Origin: JALOTE01 sp031422195
Lineage (GTDB): Bacteria; Pseudomonadota; Alphaproteobacteria; Rhizobiales; Rhizobiaceae
Assembly: GCA_031422195.1 (NCBI GenBank)
Contig: JANOPZ010000036.1
Span: 1 to 26,528, forward strand
Direction of reading: 5' to 3'
Length of the DNA stretch: 26,528 nucleotides
Within the stretch, counting starts at the first letter, position 1; the number at the start of each line of letters is the position of its first letter. Under the pieces are notes generated by a model that saw only the letters and a program-made list of their open reading frames with translations, had not been told where the DNA came from and did not search any database. Shown here piece by piece: positions 14,600 to 20,489 of this stretch. Position numbers and translations under genes: made by a program.

Positions 14600-14849
14600 G
14601 CAAATCTTCATCCAATTGTAAAAGGGCTGTTGAAATAATTTTGTTGCGGAATTCGGGCGACAGGCTGGCCGTCTCGCTGCCGTATTTGCCTGATGGTGCA
14701 TACACGCGATATTTGCCGTCCGGCGCTTCCACGATGGTAAAGTCGTAAATAACGATTCCATCCATCGGTTCGACGTTAAATTTAGCCCTCGGCACGAAGC
14801 CGCGAGGCGAAGCTGGCAAATTGCTTTGCCTAAAATTTAGAATCTTCAT
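14571..14849 (-). CDS. hypothetical small protein
   Basis: A 92-aa protein. The central part (GIVIYDFTIVEAPDGKYRVYAPSGKYG, then a helix SPEFRNKIISTALLQLDED) has the strand-strand-strand-helix layout of small SpoVG-like or single-strand-binding accessory proteins, also found in phage replication regions. This is a pattern resemblance only. It overlaps the helicase start by 29 bp and follows the AlpA-like gene after 50 bp, so it belongs to the early/replication operon. Confidence 0.65.
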   Translation of the reverse strand: MKILNFRQSNLPASPRGFVPRAKFNVEPMDGIVIYDFTIVEAPDGKYRVYAPSGKYGSETASLSPEFRNKIISTALLQLDEDLHDQKNHKAA

Positions 14850-14899
14850 GATGTGCTTTCGTGTTGTAATCGCCCCGCAAAATGCCGATAGCTGGCAAC

Positions 14900-15178
14900 T
14901 CAGGCGGCTTGGCGTTCTTGCTTCAGCGGCGGCAATTTGAATTTGCGCCCGCTGTGCTCACGTGCTTCGACACGAGCGTTTATCCACTCGACAACTTCGC
15001 CATAAACAAATGCAACCCGCCTTTCACCCATGTTTACGGCTTCAGGAAATTGTCCGCGAAATCGAAATTTGTTAATTGCAGTGCGTGAAAGGCTTGTCAT
15101 TTCGCAGACCTTTGTAAGCGAAATTAGAAACCGCTCATTTTGGTTTGCGTGGTTGGTGTTATCGTTTGCATGGTTCAT
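14900..15178 (-). CDS. AlpA-like helix-turn-helix regulator
   Basis: A 92-aa DNA-binding protein of the AlpA/MerR-like excisionase family. After an Asn-rich disordered N-terminus, residues about 18-70 carry the family pattern: FLISLTKVCEMTSLSRTAIN (helix-turn-helix), FRFRGQFPEAVNMGERRVAF (wing) and EVVEWINARV. AlpA proteins activate integrase/excision or early genes of P4-like satellites and are a hallmark of Gram-negative PICIs. The tail is basic. The ATG has GGGAG 9 nt upstream. It could also act as recombination directionality factor for the element's integrase. Confidence 0.85.
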   Translation of the reverse strand: MNHANDNTNHANQNERFLISLTKVCEMTSLSRTAINKFRFRGQFPEAVNMGERRVAFVYGEVVEWINARVEAREHSGRKFKLPPLKQERQAA

Positions 15179-15255
15179 GTTTGGTGACTCCCGTTGTGTT
15201 GAACGGTTGCCATTTATGATTTTTTATTGATTTTTTTCAAAGCAAAGTAATAACA

Positions 15256-15639
15256 TTATTCTGCGGTGAACTCTCTGACGGCTTCGTCATGACGCCGCGT
15301 CGCCTCATCGTAAACCTTTTTGGCCCTCCGAATTTGTGATTCAGAATAACCATATTTTGCCGATAGATGAACCAAGATGGTTTCCCAGGTTTTTCCGTCA
15401 TCAAGCATTAAGTTAAATTTGTCGCCGATCTCTAGCCAATGCTTTGGATTGGTTTTCGGGCGACCTTTTTTGCGTGCTGAAGGCAATAGAAAATCAGCTG
15501 CCAGCTTTTGAACCGATAGGCTTGCACCGGCTCGCAATTGTTCACAAATCGCCGTTAAGGCGTCTGCTTTGCGACCTTCATTGATCATACATTCAATCGC
15601 GAACGCTTTGGCGTCAAAAGTGAATCTAAGTTCAGCCAT
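15256..15639 (-). CDS. hypothetical basic protein coupled to integrase
   Basis: 127 aa from ATG 15639. This start overlaps the integrase stop by 8 bp (ATGGCTGA), an overlap typical of coupled genes; the longer open frame runs antiparallel within integrase codons and is rejected. The first 50 residues look like a helical domain (AIECMINEGRKADALTAICEQLRAG). A basic AT-hook-like RKKGRPK stretch follows at 56-62, and a C-terminal helix-turn-helix-like segment (TILVHLSAKYGYSESQIRRA). The family is not recognised. It may be a DNA-binding accessory factor for recombination or a regulator of the early genes. Confidence 0.65.
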   Translation of the reverse strand: MAELRFTFDAKAFAIECMINEGRKADALTAICEQLRAGASLSVQKLAADFLLPSARKKGRPKTNPKHWLEIGDKFNLMLDDGKTWETILVHLSAKYGYSESQIRRAKKVYDEATRRHDEAVREFTAE

Positions 15640-16837
15640 TTGCAACACCGCCGCAATAATCTGCCCAAGCGGCCATAAGTTCCGAACGTTTTTTGAACGG
15701 GTCGCCGCGCCTGTAAGCCTGTTCTGTTTTGTTACCAATGGAATGCGCCAAAGCGGCTTCAGCAATTTCGCGCGGCGTGTTTGTTTCATTGCCACACCAA
15801 TCACGAAATGCTGATCGAAAGCCGTGAACTGTGTATTGACCAGCGCCAGCTGTTTGAAGCGCCTTTGCCAGCGTCATATCCGACAGGGGCTTTACAAACT
15901 TCATGCCGGGGAAAATCAAATCAGAAACACGCATTTGCTTTGTAAGTCGCAATACATCTAAAGCGGCTGGCGAAAGCGGAACGGAATGTTCAACGCCAGA
16001 CTTCATTCGGGCGGCTGGTATTGTCCACACGTCGCCTTCGATCTCTGACCACTTCGCGCCACGGACTTCGCCGCTTCTAGCAGCTGTAAAAATCACAAAG
16101 CGCAAAGCTAACGCGCCCATGCCACCAGATTTATCTAACGCGGGCAGGAATGCGGGTATTTCTTTATAAGGCATAGCGGCATGATGATTTATTGAACGCG
16201 CTACAGGCTTCAGGACTTGCTCTAAGTGTCCTTCCCATTCGGCGGGATTGTCACCGGTTCGCAAGCCAAGCGCTTTTGCGTAATCCAAAATCTGTTTTAA
16301 TCGAACCCGTAACTTGGTGGCGGTTTCCGGTTTTGTTTGCCAGATCACTTTTAAGCAATCCACTACGTCAACGGTTTTGACTTTATCAATTGCGATTCCC
16401 CGCAAAGGCGCTGCATGAACTGAAAGCGTGTTTCGCCATCCGGCTTCAGTTTTTTGACCGCGCCATGATGATTTATTCGCTTCAATATATTCGTCGGCTA
16501 AATCACCAAACTTTCGCACTGATGCAAGTAAAGCCCGTTCTGATTCCCTATCAGCCGTCGCCTTACGTTCCGGCAATTCAAGAAACGGGTCACCACCGGC
16601 TCTTAGGATGCGCCGAATATTGTACGCTTTATCACGTGCCAGTGCTAATGAAACTTGACCGCCGCTAGCGCCAAATACGCCTAGGCCCATTTCGCGCCGC
16701 TTGCCCGAACGAATAAAAATGAATACCCAATACTTGTTGCCAGTTTTTGAGGTATGAAGCCAAAGCCCATTGCCATCACTTAGCTTTGGCCTTGATGACG
16801 CCTTGATTTCTGCAACCGTTAGCAGATTTTGCCCCAT
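15632..16837 (-). CDS. int: tyrosine integrase, P4 type
   Basis: A 401-aa site-specific recombinase that integrates and excises the island at tRNA-Asn. The N-terminal arm-DNA-binding domain (DUF4102 type) covers residues 1-90 (LSDGNGLWLHTSKTGNKYWV, RREMGLGVFGASGG). A SAM-like core-binding domain follows at about 105-205, then the catalytic domain with R254 (TAARSGEVRG), K279 (MKSG), H338 and R341 (HGFRSAF), H365 (ALAHSIGN) and the nucleophile Y375 (TEQAYRR). All are intact. It reads away from attR, 139 bp inside it, and its upstream region contains the arm-type repeats, so it may repress its own promoter. Confidence 0.96.
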   Translation of the reverse strand: MGQNLLTVAEIKASSRPKLSDGNGLWLHTSKTGNKYWVFIFIRSGKRREMGLGVFGASGGQVSLALARDKAYNIRRILRAGGDPFLELPERKATADRESERALLASVRKFGDLADEYIEANKSSWRGQKTEAGWRNTLSVHAAPLRGIAIDKVKTVDVVDCLKVIWQTKPETATKLRVRLKQILDYAKALGLRTGDNPAEWEGHLEQVLKPVARSINHHAAMPYKEIPAFLPALDKSGGMGALALRFVIFTAARSGEVRGAKWSEIEGDVWTIPAARMKSGVEHSVPLSPAALDVLRLTKQMRVSDLIFPGMKFVKPLSDMTLAKALQTAGAGQYTVHGFRSAFRDWCGNETNTPREIAEAALAHSIGNKTEQAYRRGDPFKKRSELMAAWADYCGGVANG

Positions 16838-16840
16838 ATC

Positions 16841-16861
16841 TTTCCTAACGCCTTTCCTAAT
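16841..16861. repeat. right integrase arm-type site, proximal pair
   Basis: TTTCCTAACGC and TTTCCTAAT lie side by side, immediately upstream of the integrase start codon, and match the pair at 9019-9040 with only two substitutions. The position lets the integrase occlude its own ribosome site or promoter. Confidence 0.65.
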
Positions 16862-16906
16862 CTATTTGGTTGCCAACAAAGCCGCCAATGTTAGAATGTT
16901 GGCTAA

Positions 16907-16930
16907 ATTAGGAAAAATATTAGGAAAAAT
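16907..16930. repeat. right integrase arm-type site, tandem 12-bp pair
   Basis: ATTAGGAAAAAT occurs twice in exact tandem (16907-16918 and 16919-16930). Its ATTAGGAAA part is the reverse complement of the TTTCCTAAT box at 16853-16861 and 9031-9039. It lies 46 bp inside attR. Confidence 0.7.
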
Positions 16931-16976
16931 CAAGGTCAGTGTGCGTTATGTTCAATAAAATCAATGGCTTGAATTA

Positions 16977-16996
16977 TGCCCGGGGAGCCATTCTTT
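16977..16996 (+). repeat. attR core (20-bp direct repeat)
   Basis: Exact copy of 8952-8971, carrying the last 14 nt of the tRNA-Asn gene. It marks the right boundary of the island; host sequence (small membrane protein, tRNA-Cys) follows directly. Confidence 0.93.
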
Positions 16997-17053
16997 TTCC
17001 ACAAAACATAGATATTATAACTGCAATCTCGCAGCGGTTGCCAAACTCCTTCC

Positions 17054-17311
17054 ATGACAGAAATCAAAAAAGCGCGCGTATTAAAGTTATTTGGCAAGGA
17101 AATACCTATACCAGCGTCACGTCTTGGCCGGATCATTCTCGGCTGTTTGCTTGTTTTAATGGGTACGCTTGGTTTTCTGCCGATTCTTGGTTTTTGGATG
17201 GTACCGGTGGGTTTACTGATTTTATCACAGGATTTAGCAATTGTGCGCCGTTGGCGCCGACGATTTTCAGTTTGGTATGCGAAAAGACAAAAGAATAGAC
17301 CGGCTAATTAA
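17054..17311 (+). CDS. PGPGW-type small membrane protein
   Basis: An 85-aa inner-membrane protein with a basic N-terminus, a hydrophobic hairpin (LGRIILGCLLVLMGTLGFLP, then ILGFWMVPVGLLILSQD) and a strongly basic C-terminal tail (VRRWRRRFSVWYAKRQKN). The pattern fits the putative transmembrane PGPGW family, whose function is unknown. Homologues next to tRNA-Cys are familiar in Rhizobiales (recollection). No clear ribosome site precedes the ATG. Its upstream DNA was separated from tRNA-Asn by the island, which now ends 57 bp before the start, so its original promoter may have been displaced. Confidence 0.8.
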   Translation: MTEIKKARVLKLFGKEIPIPASRLGRIILGCLLVLMGTLGFLPILGFWMVPVGLLILSQDLAIVRRWRRRFSVWYAKRQKNRPAN

Positions 17312-17353
17312 GTTTGCGTATCGAACGACAGGCGACTTGCACTTAATCCCAGC

Positions 17354-17382
17354 TTGACCGGCCAATGTCGATTGCCTAAAGC
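17354..17382 (+). promoter_or_regulatory. candidate promoter of tRNA-Cys
   Basis: TTGACC (17354-17359) and TAAAGC (17377-17382) with a 17-bp spacer lie 22 bp upstream of the tRNA-Cys 5' end. The -35 match is good and the -10 match fair. Confidence 0.45.
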
Positions 17383-17404
17383 GCGAGGGACCAGCTGGTT
17401 ATGA

Positions 17405-17478
17405 GGCCTCGTGGCGGAGTGGTTACGTAGAGGATTGCAAATCCTCGTACGGGGGTTCGATTCCCTCCGAGGCCTCCA
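17405..17478 (+). tRNA. tRNA-Cys(GCA)
   Basis: A 74-nt tRNA with a perfect 7-bp acceptor stem (GGCCTCG/CGAGGCC), anticodon stem-loop AGGATTGCAAATCCT with GCA, the T-arm GGGGGTTCGATTCCCTC, discriminator T (U73, the cysteine identity base) and encoded CCA. Confidence 0.97.
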
Positions 17479-17548
17479 ATTTCCGGTAATATTGGCTCAT
17501 CAGGGTATTTAACGCTTGGTAGGCTTTGGTGAATTGGGGAAGTGGCGC

Positions 17549-18235
17549 GTGGAAACATTATCAGATTTGTCTCCTGTGGATTTCGAGCAGTTGCGCCGCA
17601 ACATGGTTGATAGTCAAATCCGCCCCAACGACGTGACAGACCTGCGATTGCTCGAAGCTATATTGAGCGTGCCACGCGAATTATTCGTTCCATTACCCCG
17701 CCAAGCACTAGCCTACACGGATGAAGACGTTGAAATTACGTGTGGCGACATCAAGCGCTATGTAATGAAGCCGGTACCTTTAACACGGATGATCCAGCTG
17801 GCCGATGTGCGCCCGGGTGATGTTGTTTTAGAAGTTGGTGCGGGCACTGCATACGCTTCAGCCATAATGTCCAAAGTGGCCTTAAAGGTTACTGCTTTGG
17901 ACGATCATGCGGGCATAATTGACTTGGCTAAAGCGGCACTTAGCTCTGCAGGCTGTGACAATGTTGTCACGATTACTGGGCAGATTGCCGCCGGTTATGC
18001 TTCCAATGCACCATATGATGTTATTTTCGTTAACGGGGCAGTTGACGAATTGCCTGCCGCACTGTTTGGTCAACTCAAGGAAAATGGACGTCTTGTGGTA
18101 GTTGAGGGCCATGGCAACGCGGGGGTTGCCAAGCTTTATACAAAGCGTGACGGGCATGTTGCAGGCCGAAGGGCTTTCAACGCAGCCGTCAAGCCACTGC
18201 CCGGCGTTCGCAAGGAGCCAGGGTTCATTTTCTGA
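17549..18235 (+). CDS. protein-L-isoaspartate O-methyltransferase family protein
   Basis: 228 aa from GTG 17549 (GGGGAAG 6 nt upstream); a TTG at 17516 and a GTG at 17576 are alternatives. The SAM-binding motif VLEVGAGTAYASA is at 93-105, followed by ALDDH and NVVTITGQ. The N-terminus RRNMVDSQIRPNDVTD is typical of the family branch found beside tolC in Rhizobiales. In classical PCMT a TISQP-type loop provides the active-site Ser/Thr. Here the equivalent stretch reads RYVMKPVPLTRMIQ, so isoaspartate repair activity is doubtful and another methyl acceptor is possible. It is followed after 57 bp by a TolC-family gene in the same direction. Confidence 0.85.
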   Translation: METLSDLSPVDFEQLRRNMVDSQIRPNDVTDLRLLEAILSVPRELFVPLPRQALAYTDEDVEITCGDIKRYVMKPVPLTRMIQLADVRPGDVVLEVGAGTAYASAIMSKVALKVTALDDHAGIIDLAKAALSSAGCDNVVTITGQIAAGYASNAPYDVIFVNGAVDELPAALFGQLKENGRLVVVEGHGNAGVAKLYTKRDGHVAGRRAFNAAVKPLPGVRKEPGFIF

Positions 18236-18292
18236 GTTAACGACGTAACGCCCTGGATCATTCCGGTGCCCCTGAAACGAACGGCTCAAAAA

Positions 18293-19657
18293 ATGAATCG
18301 CCTTCCAAAATTTTCCCGCGTGATTGCTAATGCGACGGTTTTCACTTCGCTCATGTTGGGCACAGCGCCTGCTGAAACAATTTTTGATGCTATGGCATCA
18401 GCCTATAACAACAACGCGTCTTTGAATGCCTCACGTGCCGGCACCCGGGCAACCGACGAAAATGTACCAATTGCAAAATCAGCGATGCGGCCACAAGTTT
18501 CCGCGGATATTGGTGCTGCAATTTCGTCGGGTAGTAAGTCTGGCGAAATACAAAGCGGGTCCTTTGGAATTCAAATTGACCAAACAATTTTTGATGGATT
18601 TCAAACGAAAAACAATGTGATGGCTGCAGAATCGCAGGTGCGCGCATCGCAGTTAAATTTGAAAAACGAGACGCAGAATACGCTGTTTGATGCAGCTTCA
18701 GCGTTTATGGATGTTTTGAGAGACCGGCAAATTGCTGCGCAGCGCTCAAAAAATATGGCATTTCTAGACGAGCAAGTGCGTTCTGCCAAAGCTCGGTTCC
18801 AAGTTGGCGAGGGCACCCGCACTGATGTTGCGCAGGCACAAGCGCAACGAGCTGGAGCAATGGCAGCATTGACGGCTTCCAAGGCCAACGTAAAATCGAG
18901 CGAGGCTGTTTATTTGCGCGTTACCGGTATGGAACCGGGAAAACTGACCGCTGCCAAAGCGGCGCTAAAATCAATGCCAAAAAGCATCGCAACCGCCTAT
19001 GCTTTGGCGGAAAGCAATCACCCTGCCATTGGTGCAAGTAAATTTACTGTTGACGCCCGCGGCTTTAATTTGAAAGCAACGGAAGGCCAGCTTTTACCGT
19101 CATTGTCAGGCCGTGCCCGGGTTGAAAGTTCGTCTAGAGATTCCAGCTTAAGTGGCTACAGCAATGATAGTTCTGCGTCGATTTCAGCACAGCTACGCAT
19201 TCCAATCTACCAAGGCGGGCGCGTTGCTGCACAGGTGCGCCAAGGCAAGGAACAATTAGCGCAGGCGCGCAATCAGGTCGACGCAACGAAAGACAGCGTG
19301 CGTGCCGCTGTCGCATCCGCTTGGACATCTTATGAGGCGGCCAATGGCTCGTTAATAGCAAGCCGCGAGCAAATTGAAGCTGCGCAGGTTGCACTCAGCG
19401 GCCTAATTGCTGAGCGTGATGTTGGCCAACGCACCAACTTAGATGTGCTGAATGGCCAAAGTTCACTGGTTAGTGCGCAAATCGACCAGATCAACGCTCA
19501 GCGTAACGTGGTTGTTGCCAGTTATGCGGTTTTGTCTGCTACCGGTTCACTAACGCCGGAAAAAATCGGATTGAATGTTGCAGCCTACGATCCGGATGAC
19601 AACTTCCAAGCCGTCAAAGATAAATGGCATGGCTTGCGCACTGTCGATGGACGCTAG
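18293..19657 (+). CDS. tolC: TolC family outer membrane protein
   Basis: A periplasm-spanning outer-membrane channel for type I secretion and RND/ABC efflux, 454 aa from ATG 18293 (a GTG at 18266 would add nine residues). A signal peptide is visible (hydrophobic VIANATVFTSLMLG, cleavage expected after TAPA). The mature part shows the two OEP repeats typical of TolC: long helices with TLFDAASAFMDVLRDRQ, AKARFQVGEGTRTDVAQAQA (first repeat) and AERDVGQRTNLDVLNGQSSL (second repeat). No partner pump lies in the window. The order pcm-like, tolC, popZ, valS is conserved in Rhizobiales as far as I know. Confidence 0.9.
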   Translation: MNRLPKFSRVIANATVFTSLMLGTAPAETIFDAMASAYNNNASLNASRAGTRATDENVPIAKSAMRPQVSADIGAAISSGSKSGEIQSGSFGIQIDQTIFDGFQTKNNVMAAESQVRASQLNLKNETQNTLFDAASAFMDVLRDRQIAAQRSKNMAFLDEQVRSAKARFQVGEGTRTDVAQAQAQRAGAMAALTASKANVKSSEAVYLRVTGMEPGKLTAAKAALKSMPKSIATAYALAESNHPAIGASKFTVDARGFNLKATEGQLLPSLSGRARVESSSRDSSLSGYSNDSSASISAQLRIPIYQGGRVAAQVRQGKEQLAQARNQVDATKDSVRAAVASAWTSYEAANGSLIASREQIEAAQVALSGLIAERDVGQRTNLDVLNGQSSLVSAQIDQINAQRNVVVASYAVLSATGSLTPEKIGLNVAAYDPDDNFQAVKDKWHGLRTVDGR

Positions 19658-19819
19658 TTGCGCCGCTCTCATTGAATAAAAATTGCGGGATGAATTGCGG
19701 GATATTAACTGTGCGGAACAGCGCAGCCGCAGTCCCCGCGTTTTCTGTTTTAAGCAGATCGCGCGTATAATACGGCGAATCAAATAAAGTGACTGTTTTT
19801 TTGAATTGTGAGTTTTAGA

Positions 19820-20353
19820 ATGAACGCATTTGGAAACCCGATTGGCTCCTCCGGCGGTGTGCAACGCGAGCAGACGATGGAAGAGATTTTAGCGTCCATT
19901 CGCAAAATCATTGAAAGCAATGAGGCCATTACCAGCCCTTTGGTTGCTGATTTCGACGAGCCTGCTTTCGCCGAAGTTAATCTTGAAGACGCCAACCTTG
20001 AAGATGCCAATCTTGCGGATGTATTTGAGCCTGCCCAAACGCCGTTACCGGTTCCTCATCAAATTAATGTGCCTTTGACAATGGCACCAGCAATACAGCC
20101 TGTGGAAACTCAGGTTCCGTCTTTGCAATCCGAAATGGCGCGGCTGGTTTCGCAATCACCCGAGCGCCGCGTTGCAGCTGCATTTGATGATTTGAATTCA
20201 GCGTTTCTGAAATCCAAACAAATGCCCATGGAAGATATCGCCGAAGCCATGTTGCGTCCCATGTTGAAAGATTGGCTGGATAATAATTTGCCAAATCTGG
20301 TGGAGCGCTTGGTGCGCGAAGAGATATCGCGCATTGCGCGCGGGGATATTTAA
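19820..20353 (+). CDS. popZ: polar organising protein PopZ (DUF2497)
   Basis: A 177-aa protein that self-assembles at the cell pole and anchors the chromosome origin through ParB in alphaproteobacteria. The N-terminal client-binding helix REQTMEEILASIRKIIESNE (16-35) closely matches the Caulobacter motif. The middle (about 36-110) is acidic and proline-rich, with a duplicated NLEDA element. The C-terminal helices (AFDDLNSAFLKSK, MLRPMLKDWLDNNLPNLVER, VREEISRIARG) form the oligomerisation domain. ATG 19820 is preferred over GTG 19808, which has no ribosome site. It precedes valS by 136 bp, as in related genomes. Confidence 0.9.
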   Translation: MNAFGNPIGSSGGVQREQTMEEILASIRKIIESNEAITSPLVADFDEPAFAEVNLEDANLEDANLADVFEPAQTPLPVPHQINVPLTMAPAIQPVETQVPSLQSEMARLVSQSPERRVAAAFDDLNSAFLKSKQMPMEDIAEAMLRPMLKDWLDNNLPNLVERLVREEISRIARGDI

Positions 20354-20427
20354 GGCCAACCGTGGTCGGGCAATGATGAAATTGGTTTTTTCTAAGTTCA
20401 AGAAATAGGCCACGTTACACCTTTCCG

Positions 20428-20457
20428 TTGACTTGAGCATTCCGGTTAGGCTTTAGA
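20428..20457 (+). promoter_or_regulatory. weak candidate promoter upstream of valS
   Basis: TTGACT at 20428-20433 and TTTAGA at 20452-20457 have an 18-bp spacer and lie 33 bp upstream of the valS start. The -10 match is poor; valS may also be read from the popZ promoter. Confidence 0.3.
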
Positions 20458-20489
20458 CAGTGCAAATTACTTTGTGACGGTCGCCCGAA

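Larger units (their letters stand above)
8952..16996 (-). mobile_element. 8.0-kb integrated phage-satellite-like island in tRNA-Asn
   Basis: The region between the two 20-bp att repeats (8025 bp from core to core) has every gene on the minus strand and none of the host's housekeeping genes. It encodes a tyrosine integrase beside attR, an AlpA-like regulator, a RepA/AAA helicase with an iteron-like block, an HK97-type prohead protease and about nine proteins I do not recognise. No terminase large subunit, portal, major capsid, tail or lysis gene is visible, so it cannot be an autonomous tailed phage. The int-alpA-replication order, size and site fit PICI-like satellites of Gram-negative bacteria; tycheposons and VEIMEs are other related possibilities. 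A decayed prophage is less likely because the frames are intact and tightly packed. Confidence 0.85.

Noticed and set aside
15640..15804. N-terminal extension of the integrase-coupled basic protein
   Set aside because: This part is an alternate frame of integrase codons; the internal ATG at 15639 with an 8-bp stop overlap is the natural start.
8952..16996. Complete prophage or integrative conjugative element
   Set aside because: No terminase, portal, capsid, tail, lysis, relaxase or type IV secretion gene can be found in any frame; 8 kb is also too small.
17376..17558. 60-codon minus-strand open frame across tRNA-Cys
   Set aside because: It is the antisense of a structurally perfect tRNA gene and its flanks.
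19658..19819. Terminator or repeat element after tolC
   Set aside because: A short AATTGCGGGAT duplication and an imperfect GC-rich stem are present, but the stem has a mismatch and no immediate T-run.
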